A DNA stretch of 64,000 bases from NCBI RefSeq assembly GCF_001435975.1, contig NZ_AYYR01000013.1:62001-126000 (forward strand), written 5' to 3'. The position numbers and the translations under genes are program-made. Position 1 is the first letter of the stretch; every line of letters starts with the position of its first letter. The stretch is from Secundilactobacillus collinoides DSM 20515 = JCM 1123. GTDB taxonomy: Bacteria > Bacillota > Bacilli > Lactobacillales > Lactobacillaceae. Positions 53,800 to 61,687 of this stretch are shown piece by piece. The notes below the pieces were generated by a model. That model did no database searches, was not told the origin of the DNA, and saw only the letters and a program-made list of their open reading frames with translations.

Positions 53800-53841
53800 T
53801 GTTATACTAAACTTAATAAAACTGATATTTTATTAAGTTTA
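53800..53841 (+). promoter_or_regulatory. Extended -10 and 14-base inverted repeat upstream of xerS
   Basis: TGTTATACT (53800-53808) is an extended -10. It overlaps TAAACTTAATAAAA (53808-53821), spacer CTGATA, TTTTATTAAGTTTA (53828-53841), a perfect inverted repeat. The position suggests an operator; the 6-base centre between arms also mimics dif geometry. A TATAAT in AAACTATAAT (53894-53903) lies close to the start codon, where streptococci have difSL. Confidence 0.55.
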
Positions 53842-53920
53842 ACTATATCTTTTCACCTCTTATGATCAGTCTCGCTTTTCATCTACAGTTTCAAACTATA
53901 ATGACCAAGGTGGTTTTCTC

Positions 53921-55012
53921 ATGCGTCAAGCTGACTACGTAAAACACAATGAAGAGCTCGTCGCCCAAATGCCGGACTTTATCCGTGACTACTATTTGAC
54001 TAAGTCAACTGTCCCTCTTTCGGCTGCGACGCTCTATCAATATTTAAATGAATTTCACCGCTTTTTCGAGTGGTTGGTCGATACTGGCGTTTCCAGCGCG
54101 CAATCTCCCGCCCAAGTTTCCCTATCCGACCTGGAGCACATGAAAAAACAGGACATGGAGCTCTATAAGTCTTACCTGCTCAACCGTGGCAAACAAACTG
54201 CCAAAAATCCTCAAGGCGCGATCTCACACCGCACCGTCAATCGCTCATTAAATGCGTTATCCGCCCTCTTTCGTTTTCTGACTGAAGAAACTGAAAATCA
54301 GGATGGCGAACCCTACTTTTACCGCAACGTGATGAAAAAGATTTCGTTAGTGCGTGACAGTGAGACGTATGCTGCCCGCGCTAACAGCATTAAAAGCCAG
54401 TTGATGTTGGGCAAGACTGACATGGATTACCTGAATTTTATCCAGGATGATTACGCTGACACCATTAAGGACGATGACAGAAAGCTGCGCTATTTCCAAC
54501 GTGACCGAGAGCGCGACGTCGCCATCAACGCACTGATGCTGGGGACCGGGATTCGCGTTTCAGAACTGGCAAACGCAAATTTAAAGGATCTCAGTGTCAA
54601 ACAAGCCACGGTCTCCGTGCGACGTAAGGGAGGCAAGTGGGATACGGTGCCGGTTGCAAGTTGGGTATTACCCTATGTGACCCCTTATTTAGAAATCAGA
54701 ACCGAACGCTACCAAACAACATCCAGCACCACTGCGCTATTCCTGACGAAGGGGAAAGAAGCACCGCGCCGAATTACAACCGCGACGGTCGAACTGCTGG
54801 TATCTAAGTATTCGTACGCCTTTAACCATGTTAGAATCACCCCGCATAAGCTGCGGCATACGTTGGCGTCAAAACTTTATCTGGCCACTAAGAATGAACA
54901 TTTAGTGGCTACCCAACTGGGGCAAAGTTCAACAACTGCTACGGGGTTGTACACACATATTATTGACACGAAGCAGCATGAGGCTTTGGATGAGCTGCAT
55001 GAAGATGAATAG
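53921..55012 (+). CDS. xerS: XerS-type tyrosine recombinase
   Basis: 363-residue recombinase closely resembling streptococcal and lactococcal XerS, the single-protein dimer resolution enzyme acting at difSL. Shared blocks include YLNEFHRFFEWLVDTGVS, EPYFYRNVMKKISL near 130, and VRITPHKLRHTLASKLY near 303-319. Catalytic residues are R212 (GTGIRVSEL), H309, R312 and Y344 (GLYTH). Position 335, His in most relatives (LGH), is Gln (LGQSS). ATG 53921 has AAGGTGG. It lies 963 bases from dif in a genome that also has XerC and XerD. Alternatives are a domesticated integrase or a terminus-specific accessory recombinase; no other phage or element genes surround it. Confidence 0.88.
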   Translation: MRQADYVKHNEELVAQMPDFIRDYYLTKSTVPLSAATLYQYLNEFHRFFEWLVDTGVSSAQSPAQVSLSDLEHMKKQDMELYKSYLLNRGKQTAKNPQGAISHRTVNRSLNALSALFRFLTEETENQDGEPYFYRNVMKKISLVRDSETYAARANSIKSQLMLGKTDMDYLNFIQDDYADTIKDDDRKLRYFQRDRERDVAINALMLGTGIRVSELANANLKDLSVKQATVSVRRKGGKWDTVPVASWVLPYVTPYLEIRTERYQTTSSTTALFLTKGKEAPRRITTATVELLVSKYSYAFNHVRITPHKLRHTLASKLYLATKNEHLVATQLGQSSTTATGLYTHIIDTKQHEALDELHEDE

Positions 55013-55540
55013 TCATTTTTAGTCAATGTTATTGGTCACCGCAGTTGCAATCATGTTTTCACTGCTCACTTTTACCTTGCTAAAGGTTAGCCGACAAGCC
55101 TCGGTTGCGCAAGATAGCGTAATTGACACAGCGTCGTAAATTGACCCAAAATTCTGTCGGCTGCAACAGTATTTAAAAAGCGTTGCGTATCTTGCTCAAT
55201 TTATCCCCCTCTGGGCGACAAACGTGGCTAAACATAGTACAATTAAGTCTGACGGTAAAATTTATTGTGCACAAAAAACAAGGTGCAACGCACAATTTTA
55301 AGCAAATTAGTTTTACCAGGAAGGTCGTTCAATGAATAGAACTGCCTCCCTTCAGTTCAAACACACACTGAAAAATAAATTAATTATTAAGTAAAAGTAA
55401 AGTAATAGAACTTGTTCTCATTACACTAGGGTGTAATAATTAATTTATAATATACTATAATACGAAAATAAAATTAGCACGCTAGGGTCAAAATCAGTAG
55501 GGACTAGTGTGCCCAATTTATTAAAAAGGTGGAAGCTTAA
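55013..55540. other. AT-rich intergenic region with operator-like palindrome and leader hairpin
   Basis: No gene is seen. ATTACAC, TAGG, GTGTAAT (55421-55438) is a perfect 7-base inverted repeat between TTGTTC (55413-55418) and TAATAA (55435-55440), a possible promoter. Overlapping -10-like TATAAT and TATACT sequences occupy 55446-55461. A 9-base stem (55477-55485 with 55504-55512) lies in the probable leader of the glycosyltransferase gene. Confidence 0.55.
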
Positions 55541-56554
55541 GTGAAGAGTCTGACTATTACAGTACCTAGCTACAATTCTGCAGATTACCTGGGCCGTTGT
55601 TTGGATAGCCTGTTAGTCGGCGGTGAAAAAGTCGAGATTCTTGTCGTCAACGATGGGTCAACGGATGAAACAGAGAAAATTGCGAATGCCTATGCAGCAA
55701 AATATCCCACGATCGTTAAAGTGATCAATCAAGAAAACTTAGGCCACGGCGGTGCTGTTGGCACTGGCCTGCGTCATGCGACTGGTAAATATTTTAAAGT
55801 CGTTGATTCAGACGACCAGTTGGGAGCCGACGCGCTCAAAACGGTTTTACAGCGTATTGATCAGTGGCAAGCCGATGGTGACAACGTTGATTTGATTGTT
55901 TGTAACTACGTGTACGAAAAAACCGGTGAACCGCCGTACGTCGTTAATTATCGTAAAGCATTCCATAACGACAAAATCGAAAGCTGGGACGAAGTCGGTA
56001 ATTTTGACTTGACCCAGTACCTGATCATGCACGCGCAGATTTTTAAAACCAGCGTGTTGCGTGAAAGTAAGGTCACATTACCCCTGCACACGTTCTACGT
56101 TGATAATCTATTTGCTTATCAACCGCTTCCGCTTGCAAAAAAAATCTGTTACTTAGATGTTGATCTGTACCACTACTTTATTGGCCGTGACGATCAGTCG
56201 ATCACAACGCAAAACATGATGAACCGCATTGACCAGCAATTATTAGTAACCAAATTAATGATTGATGTGACGGACATTTATGCGTTGAATAGCCCGAAAT
56301 TGACCGCTTGTATGGAGCGTAACCTATCCTCTGTCATGTCAATTTCGTCAGTTCTGCTGTTAATGATTGGTACCGATGATGCACTAAAAAAACGTACCGA
56401 TCTTTGGCAGCACGTCAAGAAAACTTCACCGCACTTGTATCACCGCCTGCGGTTCCATCGGGTCTGCGGGTTTACTTATCTGCCAACTAAATTTGGCGGT
56501 TGGGTGACTAAGTTTGGGTATCGTATCGCACGTAAAATCGTTAAATTCCAGTAG
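55541..56554 (+). CDS. Family 2 glycosyltransferase
   Basis: 337-residue GT-A fold enzyme. The N-terminal ITVPSYNSADYLGRCLDSLL and EILVVNDGSTDETEKIANAYA (about 4-60) are the GT2 nucleotide-binding signature; the metal-binding DSDD lies near residue 88. GLGHGGAVGTGLRHATGKYFKVVD-like residues link them. There are no clear membrane helices. It probably adds a sugar to a lipid or cell-wall glycan; donor and acceptor are unknown. GTG 55541 with AAGGTGG. A P-type ATPase gene follows 40 bases later with no terminator, so they look co-transcribed, an odd pairing. Confidence 0.88.
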   Translation: MKSLTITVPSYNSADYLGRCLDSLLVGGEKVEILVVNDGSTDETEKIANAYAAKYPTIVKVINQENLGHGGAVGTGLRHATGKYFKVVDSDDQLGADALKTVLQRIDQWQADGDNVDLIVCNYVYEKTGEPPYVVNYRKAFHNDKIESWDEVGNFDLTQYLIMHAQIFKTSVLRESKVTLPLHTFYVDNLFAYQPLPLAKKICYLDVDLYHYFIGRDDQSITTQNMMNRIDQQLLVTKLMIDVTDIYALNSPKLTACMERNLSSVMSISSVLLLMIGTDDALKKRTDLWQHVKKTSPHLYHRLRFHRVCGFTYLPTKFGGWVTKFGYRIARKIVKFQ

Positions 56555-56594
56555 CGATACCGTTTTACCTAAGGAGAAGAGGCATTACAATAAA

Positions 56595-58970
56595 TTGGTA
56601 AAAATTGCTGAAAGACAACAGGAGCCGGTGGGACTCACCAGCGCTGAAGCCGCTGCACAACAGCGTAAAGGCCTAGGCAATCAAATTACTGAAAATGGGC
56701 AGACCAACCTTGGTAAAATTATCCGGCGAAACTTATTTACTTGGTTAAACTTTTTTCAGTTCGGTATTGGGGTGCTGGTCGCCCTTACCGGTTCCTACAT
56801 TAACCTGTTGTACCTCGTTGTGGTGAGTTTCAACATCATCAGCGGTATCGTCCAGGAGTGGCGTGCCCAGCGTGTAACTAATCAGCTCGCCATTCTAGCC
56901 GGTAATCAGGTCCTGACCCGGCGTGACGGCCAAACAATTAAACTGAATCCAGCCGAACTAGTGCTAAACGACGTCATTGAACTGACGGCGGGCGATCAGA
57001 TCAGCGCGGATGCCATCGTGATCTCAGGTCAACTGTTTGCTAACGAAGCGCTGCTGACTGGTGAAGTCGATTCGATCACAAAGGAGAATGGTGCCCAGCT
57101 CCTTTCTGGCAGTTTTGTTGTCAGCGGAAAGGCTTACGCGCGCATCAACCGTATTGGCAAGGACAACTTTGCCATGCAGCTCACGTTACAAGCCCGGACA
57201 AGTCAACGTCAAACGTCGCCGATTTTAAAATCCATGCAGACGTTCAACCACATTGCCAGCGTCATTATGCTGCCATTGGGGGCTGCCCTCTTTGCGCAGT
57301 CGTATTTATTACGCGGCACCGCGGTGCACCAAATCATTTTGAATACAGCAACCGCGTTGTTAGGCATTCTGCCGATTGGCGTGCAACTGCTGCTGGGAGT
57401 GTCCTTCATCGCGGGTGCCCTGTGGCTGTCATTGAATCACGTGCTGGTTCACGATGGGTACGCCCTAGCTGCACTTTCACGGACGGATGTCCTGTGTTTG
57501 GATAAAACTGGGACCATCACCGAGGGTAAGCTGACAGTAGCTGATGTTCACGAGATCAAACAACCCGCTTTTGGGGAGTCACTCAACCAGGTCCTGCAAA
57601 ATTTCATTACCGCTACCGACGATAATAATACAACTTTCCAAGCCTTAGAAAACTACTTCGGCGGTCGAAACGACTGGCCGGTCAGCCGTAAAATTCCGTT
57701 CTCCTCTGATCAAAAATGGAGTGCCGTGTCGTTTGACAAGCTGGGAACTATTATAACGGGTGCACCGGAAAAGTTTGCGAACGCCGCCACGCCTGATATT
57801 ACCCAGTCTATTTTGGCCGCGCAACAAGACGGTAAACGCCTGATTTGTGTTGGCCAATTGCCCGCAGACGCGGCAACAATCGATCCGGGGGATGCTGAAA
57901 TTCTCGCCGTGATCGCCTTCAACGATAAAATCAGAACCAATGTACAGGATGTGTTAGATTATTGTGCCGAACAGAAGATCGCCGTTAAAGTCATTTCCGG
58001 TGATAATCCGGTAACGATTGCGAACGTCGGCGCTCAGGCCGGCATTAAGGACAGCGACCGTTTGGTTGATATGGCATCGCTTTCTGATGATGATATCACC
58101 GCCAACGTTGCAGCGAACAACACAATTTTTGGCCGGGTGACCCCGAACCAAAAGCTGAAATTGATTCGGACCCTGCAATCTGAAAACCATACTGTGACAA
58201 TGGTCGGCGATGGTGTTAATGACGTGTTAGCCCTGCGGTCGGCTGATTGCGGTTTTGCGATGAACAGCGGCAGCCCCGCGGCACGTCAAGCCGCGCAACT
58301 GGTGCTGCTCAACAATGATTTCGGCAATTTACCGGCACTGATCAACGAAGGCCGGCGGGTCATTAACATCATTACCAGCGTCAGCAGCCTGTTTTTTGTC
58401 AAGGTCATTTATTCATTTCTCTTGGCGCTGGTTTGCTTGGGACTGAACGTGCCCTTCCCATTCTTGCCGATTGAAATCACACTGATTGATCTGCTGATCG
58501 AAGGTTATCCAACCTTCTTTCTGCAGTTCAGCAATGATAAGCGACCCGTAAAAAAACAACCTCTAGGATACGCCTTTTCACAAGCGTTGCCGTTTGCGAT
58601 TGCCATCACCATTGGTGTTGGCGCGCTCTTAGCGATGTCAGGCGCATTAGGATTGCCAACAATGCAGATTCGGACCATCGCCTTTTACATTGTCATTTGG
58701 AACTCCTTGTTCAGTCTGATAACGATTTGTCGACCATACAACCTGCTGAAGACCATTTTGGCCGTTGTCAGCGTGATTGTTGTCTTTATTGCGACGTACC
58801 TGTTCCAGCATCTGATCGGCCTGACAGTGAGCTCAATTACAGCTAATTTCGTGTTAATTGGCCACACACTGGTCATCAGTCTCCTGCTGTATCTTGTATC
58901 CTATGCGGGGGTTCGCTTGGTTAACCTACTACGCGACAAACGCTCGAAAAACCGGGCTGAACAGCATTAA
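56595..58970 (+). CDS. Cation-type P-type ATPase with unusual M4 motif
   Basis: About 791 residues. The actuator loop TGEV is near 155, the phosphorylated Asp is D303 in CLDKTGTITEGKL, and the hinge MVGDGVNDVLALR is near 535. Four membrane helices precede the catalytic unit and about six follow. The layout recalls the CtpE-like group, but the M4 motif reads LPIGVQ near 260, where calcium pumps of that class have PEGL. No CPC (heavy metal) motif is present, so the substrate is open. The start is uncertain: TTG 56595 lies 12 bases after GAGG of AAGGAGAAGAGG, and the frame stays open upstream into the glycosyltransferase gene. Confidence 0.82.
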   Translation: MVKIAERQQEPVGLTSAEAAAQQRKGLGNQITENGQTNLGKIIRRNLFTWLNFFQFGIGVLVALTGSYINLLYLVVVSFNIISGIVQEWRAQRVTNQLAILAGNQVLTRRDGQTIKLNPAELVLNDVIELTAGDQISADAIVISGQLFANEALLTGEVDSITKENGAQLLSGSFVVSGKAYARINRIGKDNFAMQLTLQARTSQRQTSPILKSMQTFNHIASVIMLPLGAALFAQSYLLRGTAVHQIILNTATALLGILPIGVQLLLGVSFIAGALWLSLNHVLVHDGYALAALSRTDVLCLDKTGTITEGKLTVADVHEIKQPAFGESLNQVLQNFITATDDNNTTFQALENYFGGRNDWPVSRKIPFSSDQKWSAVSFDKLGTIITGAPEKFANAATPDITQSILAAQQDGKRLICVGQLPADAATIDPGDAEILAVIAFNDKIRTNVQDVLDYCAEQKIAVKVISGDNPVTIANVGAQAGIKDSDRLVDMASLSDDDITANVAANNTIFGRVTPNQKLKLIRTLQSENHTVTMVGDGVNDVLALRSADCGFAMNSGSPAARQAAQLVLLNNDFGNLPALINEGRRVINIITSVSSLFFVKVIYSFLLALVCLGLNVPFPFLPIEITLIDLLIEGYPTFFLQFSNDKRPVKKQPLGYAFSQALPFAIAITIGVGALLAMSGALGLPTMQIRTIAFYIVIWNSLFSLITICRPYNLLKTILAVVSVIVVFIATYLFQHLIGLTVSSITANFVLIGHTLVISLLLYLVSYAGVRLVNLLRDKRSKNRAEQH

Positions 58971-59021
58971 GCTAACCCGTTTTGATCATTGAATGTCCAT
59001 GGGTTGCAAATCGACACTAAT

Positions 59022-59067
59022 AAAAAAGTCATCCGTTTTCTAACAATTAAAACGGATGACTTTTTTT
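59022..59067. terminator. Bidirectional terminator between the P-type ATPase and glf
   Basis: AAAAAAGTCATCCGTTTT pairs with AAAACGGATGACTTTTTT; both flanks suit transcription in either direction. Confidence 0.95.
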
Positions 59068-59116
59068 ATCGTTGTACGTGAATGCTGATCATGCTGACTG
59101 ACTCACCAATGTTAGG

Positions 59117-60229
59117 CTATTCGCCAAAGGTTGTTTTGACGACCCTGAGAGCAGCCATAATCGTTTGATCCATGTTGAAATACCGATACTGCCCCAAACG
59201 CCCGCCAAAAATGACGTTAGGCACCGTTATTGCGAGTGTCTGGTACTGTTTGTAGAGGGCGTTGTTTGCCGCGTCATTGACCGGATAATAGGGTTCGTCA
59301 CCACGGTGCCAGTCCATCGGATATTCTCGAGTGATGACCGTTTTCCCCTTGTCGCCCTTGCCAAATTCGAAGTGTTTATGCTCAATGATTCGGGTAAATG
59401 GTGTTTCCGCATCAGTATAATTGACCACAGCGTTCCCCTGATAGTTATCAACGTTCAGGGTCTCCGTATCAAAACGCAAACTTCGGTAAGCTAACTCGCC
59501 AAGCTGGTAGTCGAAAAACTGATCGATCATGCCGGTATAAATAATCTTGGTATATTGCTGGAGGTAGTCCGCCCGTTTATCAAAGAAGTCGGTACCCGTT
59601 TCAACATCGATCTTGTCACTTGCCAGCATTTTCTCGATTATTTGCGTATAACCGCCAATTGGAATGCCTTGGTAAGCATCGTTGAAGTAGTTGTTATCGT
59701 ACGTAAAACGCACCGGCAAACGCCGAATAATGAACGCTGGCAAGTCGGTTGCCTTTTTACCCCACTGTTTTTCAGTGTACCCCTTGACCAATTTTTCATA
59801 AATATCGCGACCGACCAGGGAAATGGCCTGCTCCTCAAGATTTTCAGGGGTCTTCCCAGCGAGTTCTTTTTTCTGTGCATTGATTTTCTGCTGGGCTTCA
59901 TCAGGCGTGATCACGCCCCACATTTTGTTAAACGTGTTCATGTTAAACGGCATATTGAACATTTCGCCCTTGTAGTTCGCTACCGGGCTATTTGTGTACC
60001 AATTAAAGCGCGCAAAGTGGTTAATATAGTGCCAGATTGCTTCATTATCAGTGTGAAAAATGTGTGCGCCGTACCGGTGGACTTGAATGCCGCTCACGTT
60101 CTCGGTATACACGTTACCGGCGATGTGGTCTCGTTTTTCAATAACCTTGACTTGGTGGCCTCTTTTGGCAGCTTCGTAGGCAAAAACGGCGCCGAAGATT
60201 CCCGAACCAACGACTAAATACTTTTCCAT
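59117..60229 (-). CDS. glf: UDP-galactopyranose mutase
   Basis: 370-residue flavoenzyme that converts UDP-galactopyranose to UDP-galactofuranose for envelope glycans. The FAD-binding Rossmann motif is YLVVGSGIFGAVFAYEAAKRGHQVKVIEKR (residues 4-33). RYGAHIFHTDNEAIWHYINHF near 53 and YTEKQWGKKATDLP near 150 are UGM signatures; RYFNMDQ near 350 closes the active site. Start ATG 60229 with AAAGGG on the minus strand. No polysaccharide cluster adjoins it, but the glycosyltransferase at 55.5 kb is close and might use galactofuranose (inference). Confidence 0.97.
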   Translation of the reverse strand: MEKYLVVGSGIFGAVFAYEAAKRGHQVKVIEKRDHIAGNVYTENVSGIQVHRYGAHIFHTDNEAIWHYINHFARFNWYTNSPVANYKGEMFNMPFNMNTFNKMWGVITPDEAQQKINAQKKELAGKTPENLEEQAISLVGRDIYEKLVKGYTEKQWGKKATDLPAFIIRRLPVRFTYDNNYFNDAYQGIPIGGYTQIIEKMLASDKIDVETGTDFFDKRADYLQQYTKIIYTGMIDQFFDYQLGELAYRSLRFDTETLNVDNYQGNAVVNYTDAETPFTRIIEHKHFEFGKGDKGKTVITREYPMDWHRGDEPYYPVNDAANNALYKQYQTLAITVPNVIFGGRLGQYRYFNMDQTIMAALRVVKTTFGE

Positions 60230-60690
60230 AATACAACCCTTTCATTTCAAAAAATTGACTGTCAGCCGCTGCTTTAATAGGTCAGACATCGACAGACTGA
60301 CAATAATTGTCTCATCATATTCGATACTCGGTTTAACCACCAGCATATTTGTAAAGACACTGAATATGTTAATGATAGGCATATGAGTTATTATTTCAGA
60401 CTATGTGAAGGAATGTCAAGGACAGTTAGGAATCCATCCCGTTTAATTGAGTAAAAGCTTAGCATTGATCCGATTGCTTGGCATTCCTGTGATAGTCGCT
60501 GCCGGGTGATTAACTTGTCTAAGCGGGCTGTGTGCCTTAAAAAAACCTGCCATGGTCATATTGCCATTAAAAATGAGCAACTAACCTCCGAATTAACACT
60601 TCAGCAACAATTCATAAACATTCCGCTAACAAAACTATCGCATAATAACGACATCATCAAAGTTAAACAACGGATTAGGAGGCTTCACCA
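60230..60690. other. Intergenic region between glf and the small membrane gene
   Basis: 461 bases containing the divergent regulatory regions of glf and the downstream cluster. A 72-codon frame begins at 60506 but overlaps the next gene and lacks a ribosome site. No strong hairpin or promoter could be identified with confidence. Confidence 0.5.
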
Positions 60691-61086
60691 ATGGAAAAAA
60701 GATCGATCATCAGTATGTTTTTAGGCACGTTTACCGGCATCTTGTTTGCGCTTGGTATGTGCATGAGTCTCATCCCGGTATGGCATCTGCAAACTATCGG
60801 CATTGTCTTGGGGGCTGTCGGTTTGTTCGGCGGATTGATTCTGACCATGATGCGTCGCTGGTTTGCTGGCCAGAAATTGGTCCCGTTCACTTTGCGGACA
60901 GTTTTACTCACACTCTTTGGAATTGTGGCTGCCATCGTTTTTGGTTTCGGGATGGTGTTGTCACTCATCAGCAGTTTCTTCCTTGTTGGTATCGGTGTCG
61001 GTATTTTGGGCATCGTGATGATTCTTAGCCTGATCGTAATGATCAAAGGGTCAGCCCACCGCAAGGCAGAACGCAAAGCAGAATAG
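60691..61086 (+). CDS. Small four-helix membrane protein, unknown function
   Basis: 131 residues that I do not recognise. Hydrophobic helices lie at about 6-27, 33-53, 67-90 and 93-118; glycine is abundant (GIVLGAVGLFGGLIL, GIGVGILGIVMIL). The C-terminus is basic, ending HRKAERKAE. ATG 60691 has TAGGAGG. It is followed after 9 bases by a 36-codon gene, then by a hydrophilic small protein, forming a small cluster upstream of a two-component system. Confidence 0.78.
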   Translation: MEKRSIISMFLGTFTGILFALGMCMSLIPVWHLQTIGIVLGAVGLFGGLILTMMRRWFAGQKLVPFTLRTVLLTLFGIVAAIVFGFGMVLSLISSFFLVGIGVGILGIVMILSLIVMIKGSAHRKAERKAE

Positions 61087-61095
61087 GAGGCGATT

Positions 61096-61206
61096 ATGAA
61101 AACTAAACAGAAATCTCAACTGAGTCAATCACACGTATTCGACGGTTTGCTGGCTTTGGGTGGGATTGTCGTCACCGCAATATTTCCAGCACTGAAACTA
61201 TTTTAA
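61096..61206 (+). CDS. 36-residue single-helix membrane peptide
   Basis: The frame runs ATG 61096 to TAA 61204-61206 with a perfect AGGAGG (61085-61090) 5 bases upstream. The peptide has a polar, basic N-terminus (MKTKQKSQLSQSHVFDG) and one hydrophobic segment (LLALGGIVVTAIFPALKLF). It is 9 bases after the preceding membrane protein gene. The strong ribosome site and tight spacing argue that it is real. Function unknown; small membrane regulators and type I toxin peptides have this shape, but no antitoxin RNA is seen. Confidence 0.65.
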   Translation: MKTKQKSQLSQSHVFDGLLALGGIVVTAIFPALKLF

Positions 61207-61263
61207 CGCGTTTTATCACAACGAAAATCACGCACATTAACATTAAAAGGAGACTGATCAATT

Positions 61264-61527
61264 ATGACAGAAAAACACTATCGATTAAAAACAACTAAGG
61301 CTGATGGCACACCAACTACTAACGCAAAGATTGCCAAACAATTGAAGGAAACAAACGACAAAATTGCCTCTGGGCTGTTTGGTGCCAACCAGAAGATCAG
61401 CGATGGCGTAGTTGGTGCTTATAAGAAGGTGGAAAATGCCTTTACCGATAAGTTCCTGGAAGAAGTTCCGGATGACCGAGACGATTCAGACACAACTGCC
61501 GCTGAAACCAAAGATTCAGAGTCTTAG
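61264..61527 (+). CDS. Small hydrophilic protein with YKKVE motif, unknown function
   Basis: 87 charged residues without a signal or membrane segment. The middle (about 33-66) has an amphipathic pattern, NQKISDGVVGAYKKVENAF then TDKFLEE, resembling a motif recurring in small proteins of Gram-positive bacteria (KI-x-x-VV-x-x-YKKIE). The C-terminus is very acidic (DDRDDSDTTAAETKDSES). ATG 61264 has AAAGGAG. Probably transcribed with the two genes before it. No function can be assigned. Confidence 0.75.
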   Translation: MTEKHYRLKTTKADGTPTTNAKIAKQLKETNDKIASGLFGANQKISDGVVGAYKKVENAFTDKFLEEVPDDRDDSDTTAAETKDSES

Positions 61528-61607
61528 TACTCATACACCCTTAGTAAATGACTAGTATCCCTGAAGCCATTCCGAACGTGCTTCAGTTTGCAGCCTAACT
61601 TAACGAT

Positions 61608-61653
61608 AAAAGGTCGCCAGCTGCGTTTTTGATAGCGCAATTGACGGCCTTTT
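61608..61653 (+). terminator. Terminator after the small-protein cluster
   Basis: AAAAGGTCG pairs with GACGGCCTTTT imperfectly, with an inner TGCG/CGCA stem. It separates the cluster from the response regulator gene. Confidence 0.65.
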
Positions 61654-61657
61654 AACT

Positions 61658-61663
61658 TATAAT
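61658..61663 (+). promoter_or_regulatory. -10 element before the two-component genes
   Basis: A perfect TATAAT 25 bases ahead of the response-regulator start; no -35 at proper spacing. Confidence 0.45.
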
Positions 61664-61687
61664 AAAGACAAAATGAGGTGACAACCT

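Larger units (their letters stand above)
52789..53920. other. Gene-poor terminus segment around dif
   Basis: About 1.1 kb without a credible gene on either strand: stop codons are frequent and no open frame of meaningful length with a ribosome site is visible. It contains a 12-base tandem repeat, the dif site with an inverted copy of its left arm, several small inverted repeats (for example 53066-53104), and the xerS promoter region at the right end. Confidence 0.8.

Noticed and set aside
53808-53841. The xerS-upstream inverted repeat as the main dif site
   Set aside because: Its arms do not resemble XerC/XerD half-sites, while 52930-52957 matches the known Firmicutes site; it is kept only as an operator or XerS-site candidate.
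53921-55012. The recombinase as a prophage integrase with attachment sites
   Set aside because: No phage, excisionase or other mobile-element genes lie nearby and no flanking att duplications are seen; the sequence fits XerS better.
60506-60724. 72-codon frame upstream of the small membrane protein
   Set aside because: No ribosome site, it overlaps the better-supported gene at 60691, and its composition is not protein-like.
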